From positions 556,500-620,499 of the forward strand of contig DINQ01000020.1 in assembly GCA_002426795.1 (NCBI GenBank): 64,000 nucleotides of DNA, read 5' to 3'. This DNA comes from Bacteroidales bacterium UBA5536 (lineage in GTDB: Bacteria > Bacteroidota > Bacteroidia > Bacteroidales > F082). Shown in pieces: positions 52,982-63,400 of the stretch (its first letter is position 1; each line of letters opens with the position of its first letter). The notes under the pieces are model-generated. The model worked only from the letters and a program-made list of their open reading frames with translations. It ran no database searches and was not told where the DNA came from. The translations under genes were made by a program, and so were the position numbers.

Positions 52982-53620
52982 TTAATCGAGCAGGTCGAGC
53001 GTGACATTGTTTGTGCCATCCGAAACGGCTGCATTTTTATCAATGGTGATTTTGCCGCTGATCTTTTTGGTTTCGGTTACATTAACAGAAATGAAGTTGT
53101 CTGAAAGTTCGATTTCTGAAAAAGCGAAGATCAACTTGTCACCGTCAATTGTTGCCTGCAGGCTTCCTGATGTTGTCCATGCAGTTGTGGAATACACGCC
53201 ATACCAGGTTTTTCCGTTGATTCTAACCTGAATAAAAAATTCATCGTTTGTTAATGCACCCTGACTACTTCCGCCGGTTTGCCAGTTGTAGGTCTTGGAT
53301 GCGGCAGGAATTTCATTGAGGAATATTCTCAGATAATTATCGGCTAATCCCAGCAATTCTCCGTTCCAGGCCGACACTTCATACGAATCGCCACCGTTGT
53401 TTACGTCGTTGGCAGCATACGAAACCATATATTTGTCGAGGCTTCCTGTTGCTGCATCATGCATTACAGTGTTATTGGTGATGTTTGGCGTATTGCCATC
53501 GTTCGGATTGGGAGCGGGATTATCTTCGCTTTTCTTGTTGCAGCTTGCGCTAAATAGGGTAATGAAGATCAGGCTGAACACTACCAGCCATTGTGTTGTT
53601 TTGTAGTTGATTTTTTTCAT
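52982..53620 (-). CDS. Putative lipoprotein of unknown function
   Basis: A 212-residue protein. The signal sequence (WLVVFSLIFITLFSASC) ends in a lipobox with Cys27, followed by an acidic Asn/Pro-rich linker (NKKSEDNPAPNPNDG) and a beta-sandwich-like domain (KTYNWQTGGSSQGALTNDEF; LIFAFSEIELSDNFISVNVT). A longer frame begins at 53815, but the lipoprotein signal fixes the start at 53620. Presumably outer-membrane anchored; function unknown. It is divergent from the sensor kinase gene. Confidence 0.75.
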   Translation of the reverse strand: MKKINYKTTQWLVVFSLIFITLFSASCNKKSEDNPAPNPNDGNTPNITNNTVMHDAATGSLDKYMVSYAANDVNNGGDSYEVSAWNGELLGLADNYLRIFLNEIPAASKTYNWQTGGSSQGALTNDEFFIQVRINGKTWYGVYSTTAWTTSGSLQATIDGDKLIFAFSEIELSDNFISVNVTETKKISGKITIDKNAAVSDGTNNVTLDLLD

Positions 53621-53793
53621 TTGTATGTGAATTGAGGTTTGCTGCAAAGAAAAATCAAGATGGCAGCAAATGAAATCGGAAAAAATCCCCATTTCTATCA
53701 GGCAAGAAAAGAGTAAATACGTATTTTTACCCATATAATAAATTGTTTGACAAAGCCTGTTCAGGCAGGAGTGTAAAACCAAGATATTGATCA

Positions 53794-56727
53794 GTGCGTT
53801 GTTTTTTCGACTCATATCATCTTCAAAGTATATTTAAACTACAGATAGTCATTGCTTTCATTGGACTGATTTTTTTTGAGGCATCATACGGTCAAAACGA
53901 AATGTTTCATTCCTATACAATACGCGATGGTCTTCCTGAAAATACTGCCAATGTGCTGATGCAGGATTCAAAAGGCCAAATCTGGATCGGAACACAGGCA
54001 GGTGCTGTTGTTTTTGATGGAGCCAGATTCGAAGTCCTTGGCACAGAAAGTGAAAGTGATATCAGGCTTTCGAATAATATGGTTGAATCGCTTTACGAAG
54101 ATGTGAACGGATTGGTTTATATCGGTACCAGAAATGGGATGAATGTTTTTAATCAGGTGACGCAGAAAGTGAAGACGTTGATGCTTGACACCACTGCCTC
54201 TTTTAGCAACAACCTTTGCAGGACAGGTTTTTATGAAGACAGTGTATCTGTATGGTCCATCAGCAAGCATTCACTTTTTAAAATCAATAAAATCAGTCTT
54301 GAGATTTCACACGTTGCCCAATTTGCACCCAAAATACTGGGCGTGATGCAAGCTTATGAAAATGGACTTTTGGTTTCTGCTGACTCAACCTTGTTTTTCT
54401 ACGATCCTCAAAATAACATAGTTAATAAATTGATTGACCTGCCCTCTAACATTACTTCTGTTTCGGTGATCGATGGAGTGTTGTGGATTGGGACACTTGG
54501 GGGAATATATCATATCAATGGCGAAACGGTTTTGAAGGACTTACAAACGGAAGCAGTGCTTTACATCCACCAAAGCAGCGATGGCCGCATTTGGATTGGT
54601 ACAACAAATGGCATTGCAGAGCTTCGTGGCAGCGCTATGCGTGTGATAAGTCCAAACGCACACAATAGATTGGAAGGGAATCTGCAACTCAGTTTTCTGG
54701 AGGATCGACACCATTGTTTGTGGTTTGGTTCAAATGCAGCCCTCAACAGGCTCATTCCGATGTCGGAAAGGATTGAAAAAAACGCTGAAAGCAGAATTTT
54801 TAAACTCCCGTCTGATCGGGTGAATTCAATCGCTTATTCAGAAATCTCAGATTTGATAGCTATTGGTACCGATGACGGGGTAAATATCAGCCAGCTGGAT
54901 CCCGGATCTCAAAATGTTTCGGTTCTTCAATCAAAAAACTTCCTGCCGGGCAGTCCGATTAACTTCACTGCCGAGGATGTGTTGGGCCGTATCTGGGTCG
55001 GAAGCAAGTCGGGAGATGTATATTGTTTTCAGGATGATTTTACTCCATTCAAATTAAAAGGTCGAATCAATGGAATAAGAGGATTTTACTATGATAAACT
55101 GTCAGGACTCATTTATATTGCCGGCTCAGAGGGACTTTTCGCGGCAGGTAACGATCGTTTGATTTTTCGGCCCGAATGGCTCAAACACATCAATTATACC
55201 GTAAGCCTTTTGCATCAAGAGCATGGATTTTGGGTTTCTCACACTGATTTGATCTATGCCATCGACTTAACGAACAAAAGTGTCAGTTCAGTCATGGCAA
55301 AAGAGACTCAAATCCCCAGCTATATGTTGACAGATCAGCTTATTGCTGATAGTTGCAATTGGTTTTCGAGTATTTCTGGAGGTGTGTTTTCCTATGCTCC
55401 TGCCGATCAACTTTGGGCAAGATATAACTTGTTGAAAGGGAAAAATGTCTGGTCGACCTATTCTGACTTTAAAGGCAGGTTTTGGAGCAATGCCGACGAT
55501 GGCTTGTACATCCACAACGGAAAAAAGATCTACCAAAAGCTGGACATTGATGACGGATTAAATTACAGCGACTTTGCGATGTCAGCTCATTGTCAGTTAA
55601 AAAATGGTGTGCTGATTTATGGCAACAAAAAGGGTTTGTCTATCATCAATCCGAACGAAATAGAAGTCGACAATTGGAGTGCAAGGCTTTATGTTTCTGC
55701 GCTGGAAATTGATTTTAAGCGTAAACCTGTTTCAGAATTGGATGAGCAGCTGTTGCTCAGTCCGGATGAAAAATCCATTACTTTGTATTTTGGCTTAGAC
55801 GACTTTTTGTTCTCATCAGGTGCTGAAATCAGCTATAAGCTTGAGAATCTTAACTCATCCTGGTCATCATTCCTGCCACTGAGCTATCCTGTAAACCTCA
55901 ATGGTCTTTCGTCGGGCGATTATTCATTAGAAGTAAGGGTAAGAGACAAAAGTGCACGTGTTTCTGATCAAACATTCAAGCAAGCAATTACGATTCTGCC
56001 ACATTTTTACGAAACCAGACTCTTTAGAACAGGCTTGTTTTTTGCCATCGTTTTGCTGTTTGTTTTTATTGCCAATTTCAGGGCGAGGCAAAAGCAAAAA
56101 GCAGCCGAATTAAATTTGAAAACAGAGCGGGCAATCAGTGCTGAAAGAGAGCGGATATCGAGAGATTTGCATGATTCAATCGGAGCCCGCCTCACAAAAA
56201 TCATTGCCGATTTGGATATTATGGAACTGCAGACTGAGGCAAAACACAAAGCTGTGAGTATTGAAGAAATAGCGAAAACACGCGACTACACCCAGGATAC
56301 CATCAATAACCTGCGCGAAACTATCTGGACCCTTGATGCGAAAATTGTGCGGCTACAGGATGTTTTTCACCAATCGAAAAAATATATCGAACGATATTTA
56401 ACCAGTGAAATCGCATTTGAAATACACATGGACGATGAGTTGTTTCTCAGGCAAATCAACCCCGAAACAGCTGTAAATATATTCAGAATCATTCAGGAAT
56501 TGACGCAAAATATGCTCAAGTACAGCAAAGCCACAAGTTATTCAGTGAATTTTGCCGCGGGAAGTCCAGTCCAACTGACGGTGTGGGACAATGGTACCGG
56601 ATTTGACATGGATACAATTTCAAAGGGGGAAGGTCTCAAAAATATTTTGAAAAGACTGGGCGACATGAACGGTAAATTGGTTTACGAGAATAGGTCCGGT
56701 AGTAAGTTTATAATTGATTTCAACTGA
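53794..56727 (+). CDS. Two-component sensor kinase with periplasmic beta-propeller and Y_Y_Y domain
   Basis: A 977-residue membrane histidine kinase. After an N-terminal helix (residues about 17-32), a propeller of Reg_prop repeats is seen (GLPENTANVLMQDSKGQIWI; DGRIWIGTTNGIAEL; GRIWVGSKSG), then a Y_Y_Y domain (SYKLENLNSSWSSFLP; GDYSLEVRVRDKS), a transmembrane helix near residues 750-770, and a HisKA_3/HATPase kinase with phospho-acceptor His793 in RDLHDSIGARL. ATPase motifs are ELTQNMLKYSKA and VWDNGTGFD. Signal is probably an extracellular or periplasmic ligand. The start is GTG. The LuxR-type regulator follows one base after the stop. Confidence 0.93.
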   Translation: MRCFFDSYHLQSIFKLQIVIAFIGLIFFEASYGQNEMFHSYTIRDGLPENTANVLMQDSKGQIWIGTQAGAVVFDGARFEVLGTESESDIRLSNNMVESLYEDVNGLVYIGTRNGMNVFNQVTQKVKTLMLDTTASFSNNLCRTGFYEDSVSVWSISKHSLFKINKISLEISHVAQFAPKILGVMQAYENGLLVSADSTLFFYDPQNNIVNKLIDLPSNITSVSVIDGVLWIGTLGGIYHINGETVLKDLQTEAVLYIHQSSDGRIWIGTTNGIAELRGSAMRVISPNAHNRLEGNLQLSFLEDRHHCLWFGSNAALNRLIPMSERIEKNAESRIFKLPSDRVNSIAYSEISDLIAIGTDDGVNISQLDPGSQNVSVLQSKNFLPGSPINFTAEDVLGRIWVGSKSGDVYCFQDDFTPFKLKGRINGIRGFYYDKLSGLIYIAGSEGLFAAGNDRLIFRPEWLKHINYTVSLLHQEHGFWVSHTDLIYAIDLTNKSVSSVMAKETQIPSYMLTDQLIADSCNWFSSISGGVFSYAPADQLWARYNLLKGKNVWSTYSDFKGRFWSNADDGLYIHNGKKIYQKLDIDDGLNYSDFAMSAHCQLKNGVLIYGNKKGLSIINPNEIEVDNWSARLYVSALEIDFKRKPVSELDEQLLLSPDEKSITLYFGLDDFLFSSGAEISYKLENLNSSWSSFLPLSYPVNLNGLSSGDYSLEVRVRDKSARVSDQTFKQAITILPHFYETRLFRTGLFFAIVLLFVFIANFRARQKQKAAELNLKTERAISAERERISRDLHDSIGARLTKIIADLDIMELQTEAKHKAVSIEEIAKTRDYTQDTINNLRETIWTLDAKIVRLQDVFHQSKKYIERYLTSEIAFEIHMDDELFLRQINPETAVNIFRIIQELTQNMLKYSKATSYSVNFAAGSPVQLTVWDNGTGFDMDTISKGEGLKNILKRLGDMNGKLVYENRSGSKFIIDFN

Positions 56728-56728
56728 T

Positions 56729-57379
56729 ATGATAAAAATAGCCATAGCAGAAGACAACAAAGATGTTAGAGACAGCCTCATCAAAGTATTTGAACTTTTG
56801 GGTGAAATAGAAGTGCAGATCATTGCCGCAAACGGAAGAGAATTGCTGCAACAGCTGGAACAGCTGGAACAGGGAATAAAACCCGAAGTTGTGTTGATGG
56901 ACATCGAAATGCCTGAAATGGATGGTATTGAAGCTACAAAACAGCTCAAGAAAATCTACCCTGACATTCCTGTGATTATTTTAACTGTGGTGAACCAAAA
57001 AGACAGTGTTTTTCAGGCTCTTAAAAATGGTGCAAATGGCTACATTCTGAAAGGCGAAAAGCCCAAAGCAATTCTCGAAGCCATTAAACAGGCCAAGGAA
57101 GGCAGATTGCCTATGACTCCCGAGATTGCTGCATTGACCATAGCGTTCTTTTCAGGTCATCACGAGCAAGCGACTTCGCAGGAAGACTACGATTTAACCA
57201 AGCGTGAGGCGGAGATTTTAAGCTATTTGTGCAAAGGAATGACCTACAAAAAGATTGCTGATGAGTGTTTTATTTCACAGCGAACGGTAAATACCCATAT
57301 CGAAAACATTTACCGAAAGCTCAATGTACACAGTGCTGTTGAAGCGAGTAATGTGGCCCGTAAAAACCGGTGGGTATAA
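56729..57379 (+). CDS. NarL/LuxR-family response regulator
   Basis: A 216-residue regulator. The receiver has phospho-acceptor Asp58 in VVLMDIEMPEMDG, with conserved Asp residues in IAIAEDNKD and Lys in ILKGEKP. The C-terminal LuxR helix-turn-helix is LTKREAEILSYLCKGM then TYKKIADECFISQRTVNTHI. It is the cognate of the preceding kinase, starting one base after its stop. Targets are unknown, but the exported genes on the minus strand beyond the kinase are candidates (inference). The stop is followed by GC-rich sequence unlike the gene. Confidence 0.94.
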   Translation: MIKIAIAEDNKDVRDSLIKVFELLGEIEVQIIAANGRELLQQLEQLEQGIKPEVVLMDIEMPEMDGIEATKQLKKIYPDIPVIILTVVNQKDSVFQALKNGANGYILKGEKPKAILEAIKQAKEGRLPMTPEIAALTIAFFSGHHEQATSQEDYDLTKREAEILSYLCKGMTYKKIADECFISQRTVNTHIENIYRKLNVHSAVEASNVARKNRWV

Positions 57380-57432
57380 GCTTACCGCCCGGCCTACGGC
57401 CTCCAGGGCTTTCCCTGAGAGAACAACCCTGA

Positions 57433-57474
57433 CACACTTTTCTGAAGACTCCCCACTTTTTTCTGAAGACTCCC
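57433..57474. repeat. Two 21-bp tandem units adjacent to main array
   Basis: Two units of 21 bp, CACACTTTTCTGAAGACTCC-C then CACTTTTTTCTGAAGACTCC-C, are diverged in sequence from the main array but keep its period. Confidence 0.7.
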
Positions 57475-57497
57475 TTTAAAGAACAGCAACCCATCTT

Positions 57498-57812
57498 TCC
57501 CAAGCCACGAATCATCGCTCCCGAGGTACGTATCATCGTTCCCAAGGCACGAATCATCGTTCCCGAGGCACGAATCATCGCTCCCGAGGTACGTATCATC
57601 GCTCCCGAGGTACGTATCATCGCTCCCAAGGCACGAACAATCGTTCCCGAGGCACGTATCATCGTTCCCAAGGCACGAACAATCGTTCCCAAGGCACGAA
57701 CAATCGTTCCCAAGGCATGAACAATCGTTCCCAAGGCACGAATCATCGTTCCCAAGGCACGAATCAACTTACCCGAGGCACGAATCAACTTACCCAAGGC
57801 ACCAAACAGCTA
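57498..57812. repeat. 15-unit 21-bp tandem repeat array
   Basis: Fifteen contiguous units of 21 bp, consensus TCCCAAGGCACGAATCATCG plus T or C. Variation is confined to a few positions: A/G in CCCRAGG, C/T in GGYAC, T/A in CGWA, and the core ATCATCG/ACAATCG/ATCAACTT, with drift strongest at the right end (units 13-15). The period of three codons keeps a frame open on either strand; the minus-strand frame gives heptapeptides like TMIRALG, the plus-strand one NHRSQGT. There are no spacers and no cas genes, so it is not a CRISPR. The array ends exactly at the stop codon of the small membrane protein gene. Confidence 0.9.
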
Positions 57813-57864
57813 AGACCAGCGATCCGGATTTATTTGTTCAACCTTTGCATCAATTTGTGCTGCT
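57749..57864. repeat. Dispersed direct repeat, copy 1
   Basis: 116 bp that recur with a single mismatch at 63885-64000: about three units of the 21-bp array plus the 3' end of the small membrane-protein gene. The repeat begins inside the array at unit 12's end. The true left and right limits of the repeated segment cannot be seen because copy 2 runs off the window. Confidence 0.95.
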
Positions 57865-58046
57865 CCGGGGTCGTAAAGCGATCCCTTTCCATTAGCTGTG
57901 CCAGTCAAAATTAAAAAGAATACAATATGGCTGAGAACTGACATCGCTCCAAATGCAGTTAAGTTGATGTAAGCTATCGGCATGAAGATACCACCGAAGA
58001 TTCTACCAAAAGAAGGTAAAATGTAGTGGCACAAACTAAAATGCAC
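57810..58046 (-). CDS. Small membrane protein, repeated elsewhere in the window
   Basis: A 78-residue frame (57 residues if it starts at 57983) with one or two hydrophobic segments (FGRIFGGIFMPIAYINL; LSHIVFFLILTG) and a hydrophilic C-terminus (GSLYDPGAAQIDAKVEQINP). It is unrelated to any family I recognise. Support: its last 18 codons recur with no change in the second copy at the right edge, and the 21-bp array starts at its stop codon in both copies. Codon support is otherwise weak. Possibly part of a mobile or recombinogenic cassette (inference). Confidence 0.4.
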   Translation of the reverse strand: MHFSLCHYILPSFGRIFGGIFMPIAYINLTAFGAMSVLSHIVFFLILTGTANGKGSLYDPGAAQIDAKVEQINPDRWS

Positions 58047-58657
58047 GGCAGTACTGTGTTATTTATCAGCTATATACAATTTTTTTACTGTCAAACTCGG
58101 GGCATCTCTTTGTATTTCAACTTGCAAGATCTCTAGTCTGGAAATTGTCCGATGAAATTGATTAGATTCATGTCAAAAATGTTTCCCTTGACAAATCTTT
58201 TATAGTTTTCTTTTCCGACACCCAAATTATTTTTATTCATTTTAAATTGTGGAGCCAGACAAAAGCAAAAGCAGAATTTTCTATTTTTAACACAAAAAAT
58301 TAGCAACCGCTAATCGCTCCCTGTCCGCCTGGACCAAAAAATATGGAAAAGAGAAAATAGTGCTTGTCGTATTCGGCAATGCAAAAGTTGATTGATCAGC
58401 GCACGATGAGTGATTTTTCGCTGCGAAAAGTTTACGAAAGGGGAATGGTGATTAATTACTTGATGAATATTTGTTGCAATTTAAAACATTGAACACAATA
58501 AGTAAAATGAAGCGGAGCTCAAAGCGCTTTCAAATAGTACAAAATAAGGAACCGCCAATGGCCTGGGTTCGGCACGAATGAATAGTATAATTTCTTTTTT
58601 ACAAACCATAAACAGGCCATACAAACAGAAGTGTAGCCTGAATTAAAACGAATCAAT
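58047..58657. other. Intergenic region, no supported gene
   Basis: 611 bp, mostly A+T-rich. A frame starting at 58379 encodes MQKLIDQRTMSDFSLRKVYE and continues for 37 residues to 58492, and an overlapping frame reads LSAWTKKYGKEKIVLVVFGN without a start. Both look like decayed coding remnants rather than genes. No promoter or RNA structure is convincing. Confidence 0.5.
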
Positions 58658-59188
58658 ATGAGAAGAATTTCATTATTACTTGCTGCGATTTTATTGAGCC
58701 TCGCTGTATTTGCAGGCGACATTCTTACACTCAACAACGAAATGGTTTTTGAGGGAAAAGTTATCAAAATCAGAAACTGCGAAGTCGTATTTAAAGCTGA
58801 TGGAAACAAATACATTGTACCTGCAGCCGACATTTTTTCAATCGAGTTTGAAGACACGCAGGACAAAGTGTATACTGATTATATGCAGATGGTGGGAGAA
58901 AATCCGGAGAAGTGCCTCAAAGGCAGGCTCGATGCAGAAAATTATCATGGAAAAAAAGGTGGCCATTTTATATTAGGCGTACTTTTTGGCCCCTTTGCCA
59001 TGATTGGCACTGCACTGGCCAACCCAACCCCTGAGAAAGGCCGGCGCACTTATTTATATTCAAAAAACAGGGAGCAATTCACGGATTTGGAATACCTGAG
59101 TTGCTACCGCAAAAAAGCCCGGGGACAACTTATTGGTATGGAGGCTTTGGGATGGGGCGCCTGGATATTGTTTGTGTTGTTGATTTAA
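58658..59188 (+). CDS. Small exported membrane protein of unknown function
   Basis: A 176-residue protein with a signal peptide (MRRISLLLAAILLSLAVFAG), a beta-rich segment resembling a small OB or SH3-like fold (FEGKVIKIRNCEVVFKADGN), a hydrophobic stretch (GHFILGVLFGPFAMIGTALA), and a C-terminal transmembrane helix (LGWGAWILFVLLI). The segment before it (YIVPAADIFSIEFED) is typical of Bacteroidota proteins of unknown function. No enzyme motif. Lone gene. Confidence 0.7.
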   Translation: MRRISLLLAAILLSLAVFAGDILTLNNEMVFEGKVIKIRNCEVVFKADGNKYIVPAADIFSIEFEDTQDKVYTDYMQMVGENPEKCLKGRLDAENYHGKKGGHFILGVLFGPFAMIGTALANPTPEKGRRTYLYSKNREQFTDLEYLSCYRKKARGQLIGMEALGWGAWILFVLLI

Positions 59189-59410
59189 TGAGCTGCTCAT
59201 ACCGACAAGTGATTGATCAACAAGTTGCAAGACAGTGATGAAATGCCTGATTGAGTGTCTGTTTGTTTAAACCACCTTGCAAATTGTTGGCTTTCATTTT
59301 ATAAAAAGTATATTCAGCAGAAAATTACAGGCAAAATAATGATCAGCATACCAGCAATGATTCATTTTCCTGTACAATCTCTTCTGACTTCATTGAAAAA
59401 ATAGAATATC

Positions 59411-59896
59411 ATGAAAAATTTTTGTACAATCTTATTTGTTGTGCTTATCGGCACAACCACAAGCTTCGGTCAAACCGATAGCGATTCGATATACTTGAAA
59501 AAGGTGTTAGGTACATATCAGTTTTACTATCACACCCAAAAACTGAGCCTTCCGCAGATAAAGAATGTGATGAGCTCGAACGAACTGGCTTTCGAGCAAA
59601 TCAAATCGGCACAATCCACAAATAACATTGCTATGGTTTTCGCCTGTGCGGGTGGTTTTTTGGTAGGATGGCCGCTGGGTACTGCCTTGGGTGGTGGCGA
59701 ACCTAACTGGGCCGCAGCCGGCGCTGGTGTGGGGTTGATAGCCATAACTTTAGCGATAAATAAAAGTTACAACATCAAAGCCAAACGGGCAGTCGATACC
59801 TACAACAACGGACTGGGGTCGACTTCCTTTTGGGACAGCAGCGAATTGAGGGTGGGCATCACGGCATATGGGGGCGGACTGATTTTCAGGTTTTGA
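59411..59896 (+). CDS. Small exported protein with glycine-rich membrane segment
   Basis: A 161-residue protein. A signal peptide (MKNFCTILFVVLIGTTTSFG) is followed by an acidic/helical region and a glycine-rich hydrophobic stretch (MVFACAGGFLVGWPLGTALG, then AAAGAGVGLIAITLAI), ending in GGGLIFRF. The pattern resembles a small outer-membrane-associated protein. No family recognised. It follows the 176-residue protein by 222 bases and could share its regulation. Confidence 0.65.
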   Translation: MKNFCTILFVVLIGTTTSFGQTDSDSIYLKKVLGTYQFYYHTQKLSLPQIKNVMSSNELAFEQIKSAQSTNNIAMVFACAGGFLVGWPLGTALGGGEPNWAAAGAGVGLIAITLAINKSYNIKAKRAVDTYNNGLGSTSFWDSSELRVGITAYGGGLIFRF

Positions 59897-60420
59897 TTGG
59901 CAGTATCTATTTGCATCCGTACACCGCTTTATTAGTCACTTGCCTGGTTGGAAAGGATTCTGATTAATTGTCGACGGCAAGTTTATACGACCTGCTTCGT
60001 GGCAGCAAAGTTGATTTTCGAATAGGGGAATTCGCCTTGCAAATTGTCATAGAATCAGATAGGTAGCTCTAATAGAAGATGTCTACTCCTTTTCAACATG
60101 TAATTGAAAAGCCAAACAGCCTGACCTGCCTTTTTATTAGAACGATTTGAAGTGTTGACTTTTCTGGCGTTACCTCGCGTATGCTAAACCCAAAAATTGC
60201 CATGTCAAATGGTTGCTTTTTTGCCTCACATACCCCAAACCCCAATTGCTGTCGCTGGTAGTTTCCCACCTAATCTGTGGTATCAGAAAGCCCCTGTAGG
60301 TGTAAAGCAATTATTTGACGGAAGAAAGATGTTTTCAGTGGTTTTCAGAATCACCTCATGGAACCAACTGCCTGTAAGGCATTTGCCTGTAGCTTACAAA
60401 CCCCATTAAAACAATGTTCT
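59897..60420. other. Intergenic region, nothing recognised
   Basis: 524 bp between the small exported protein and the T9SS cargo gene. A frame at 60197-60409 has no start or composition support. No repeats, RNA or strong promoter noticed; presumably holds the promoter of the cargo gene. Confidence 0.5.
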
Positions 60421-63400
60421 ATGAAAAACAAAAACCATCATGGGTGCAGAAATCTTGCTGTGATTATGTGTTTGCTTTTAGTATTGCTCAGTTCGGCCAA
60501 ACTGATGTCGGAATCAGCTGCTGAAAGCGCTGAAAAAGATCGGCTCAACTTGAATGAAACCATTGGTGAAGCAATTGCTGGCGATTTAAACGCTTGTATT
60601 ACAGAATCATCACAGGTAGATGCTGCCAAAATGCTTACTGTTGTTGCAACGGAGATCAGCGATCAGGCAGTACTGATTGAATGGAACCAAAATGAAACAC
60701 CTGCCACTGTAAGCTTCAGTATTTATCGCACCAGTTGCGAAACAGCAGAGCTGCATTTTTTGGGGAACAGCACGGCTAACAGTTTTGTCGACAACAGCTG
60801 GGGTACTGTGGGCAGTGGCGTTTATAAATGGGCTGTGATGGATGAAAACATGACAGCTGTCTATTCAAACTGCCTCGATAAGGATATGGTCACACAAGTA
60901 AGTGTGACGGTTTTCACCAATAGTCAAGATAGTCCTGCCGGAACTCAGGTGGTCTTCACCAATATTTCTGAGCCGGCTCTTGGGCTGGTTTACGACATTG
61001 AACTGGATGATTCGGGTTATTATTTCTGGGAAGAGTTCCGCAAGGGGACATATGACATCCAGGTTGAAAAGGCTGGATTTAGCCCCGTTTTGGTCAGTGG
61101 CTATCTGATCGACGAAGCTGAAGACTTTCAATGGGTGCTCGTTGAATTGTTTCTGCCTGTTGAAGACCTTTTTGTAAATCCCAACGGCTATGCTGTATGG
61201 TCAACGCCAGCTGGTGGAGCCATCAGCGCAAAAGGCCCGAACGCCGCCGAAAACACTCTTTTGCCCGCAAAGCAGTACAAAGTCGCTAAAACTTCGAAAA
61301 AGAATAATGCTCAGATAACCAGGTCGAAAACCTCTCCTCAACGTTCCATCACCAGCTACAAACTTTGGCTCAACGGGCTGTTTATAGGCGAGACCCAGGA
61401 GAACAGTTGGCAATTCGATGAAACGAATCTGGTCACCGGGCAAACCTATCTTACCGAAGTTGCAGCCGTTTATACCAACGGAATTTCTGAAAAAGAAGCG
61501 TATAGCTGGAGCTTTGTGCCCTGCGCTGACTATGCCGGTCCACAACTTTTTACTGTTGAAATGCTCAATTATTACAACAATGATGTACTCTTGACATGGT
61601 CTGATATGGAGCCCATGGAACTTGTGAGGATAAGCCAGAATCCCGGTGAACCTGAAATTGCGTATTGGCAAGAATTTGGCCATGGATATGGTGTTGTTTA
61701 TGATCTGAGCAGCTACCCGGATGCTGTGCTCAGTTCAATGGGTTTTCACCATATGTCCTATGCACTTTCTGGCATTTGGGAATATAAAGTACATGTGTAC
61801 GACTGGGAAAACAGAACACTTATTGAGAGCTTCGGCCCTTACCAAACAACAGGTGACGACCAATGGGAAACAGATATTATGCTTAACAACACCCATGCCG
61901 GAGGAACTAGCACAATCGCAATTCTACTCGAACCTCTTGGTCATTCGCCTTCCGATGCTTATCCTTGTCTTTCTGCCGATGAGGCTGCCGATCCGCAAGG
62001 ATCTATCTACTGTTCGCTGTCTGATGTAAACGCGTTCAGCTCATCAACTCTGGGCAACTTCCTGATGGAATTGTACATTTATACCCGCTATGGTAAGCAA
62101 CAGTCAGCAAGTTCTGAGGCCAGCCTGATAAAGGTTCCTATGGCAGACAAAAGCATATCGAATGCCTTTGATCATCCTGTTGGCCAACTAACAGGTGTGC
62201 AAAATCAACTGACAGATCCTTTTGTTGGCGCTCATATTTATCGCAATGGTGATTTGATTGCAGAAATGCTGACCGATACTTTTTATGTTGATTATCAGGT
62301 ATTTGGAGGTGTTTACAATTACTGTATTCGCTATGTTTACGAAAGTGGCGCCATGACGTGTGAAGATGCCTATTGTGTGGAGTTTGAGGTTCCGTGTGCT
62401 TCTCCTAAAAACATTTATGGCGGTCCTGAGTGGGTTTGGGATAATGGAATCGTGGTTTATGGAGCGATGGTTGAATGGGCTTCTCCGGATATTGTCGGCT
62501 GGCTGTATTATGACGATGGCACAAATATAGAAGGAATTGGCGGGCCAGATGCTTTTACCTGGGCCATTAAATTCGATCCGGTTCAGCTTGCCGCCTATGA
62601 GGGTACATCACTGACCAAAATAGAGCTTTACAACAAAACAACAACGGATAAAGAGCTCCGTATTTATGAAGGAGACAATGCTGCCACGCTGCTGCATTCG
62701 CAAATGCTGAGCGGGCTTGAAAATGAGCAATGGCAAGCGTTTTCACTAACCGAATCGGTTTTGGTTGATGTAACGAAGGAATTATGGATAGCTGTGCATG
62801 CTACTGATGGCGCCGATGAACCTGCAGCCTGCGGACCAAACCAAAACCAACCCAATGGAGACCTGATTTCAATGGACGGTCTCTCCTGGGAACACCTGAG
62901 CGACTATGGACTGGATTACACCTGGAACCTGCGTGGATATGTGACCACGGCAACTGGCGAAACGGCAAGTCTTCCATCAGAAACCAGTGCAAGCAGTAAT
63001 CAAAGATCCCCAAAAGCACAACTTGACGCGAGCGTACATCAAGTTGTCTCCGAAAACATTCTACAGCCCGATTATTACAACCTATACCGCAGACTTTACG
63101 GTGAGGATTTCAGTTTTCTGATTAGTGTGCCTGGTGATACCCATGAATATTTTGATCCTGCCATCGATTGGATTACCCTCATGTGTTATCAGGTGACCGC
63201 AGTGTATGTGAATGGAGAAGATAGCTGTGAATCGGCAGCTGCTTATTCGTATTGGGTTCCCGATGAAGATTTTTGGTGTATTTGGATGTATGAAGACCTG
63301 AATGAAATTGATGTTGTTCCAATTAAAATGTACCCCAATCCTGCCAGCAATAGCCTAACTATTAAAGGTAATGAAATGCGCCGGCTAATTGTTGTGAATG

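Noticed and set aside
57321..57797. 158-codon minus-strand frame of heptapeptides across the 21-bp array
   Set aside because: It begins with TTG, overlaps the 3' end of the response regulator antisense, and any 21-bp repeat without a stop gives such a frame. It is kept as a repeat rather than a gene.
57498..57812. Possible CRISPR array
   Set aside because: Units are contiguous 21-mers without unique spacers, and no cas gene is in the window.
57717..57914. 65-codon plus-strand frame from the array into the membrane gene region
   Set aside because: It starts in the middle of the repeats and is antisense to the duplicated small gene, with no promoter.
60197..60409. 70-codon frame before the T9SS cargo gene
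   Set aside because: Composition is unlike the surrounding genes and it overlaps the spurious longer start of the cargo gene.
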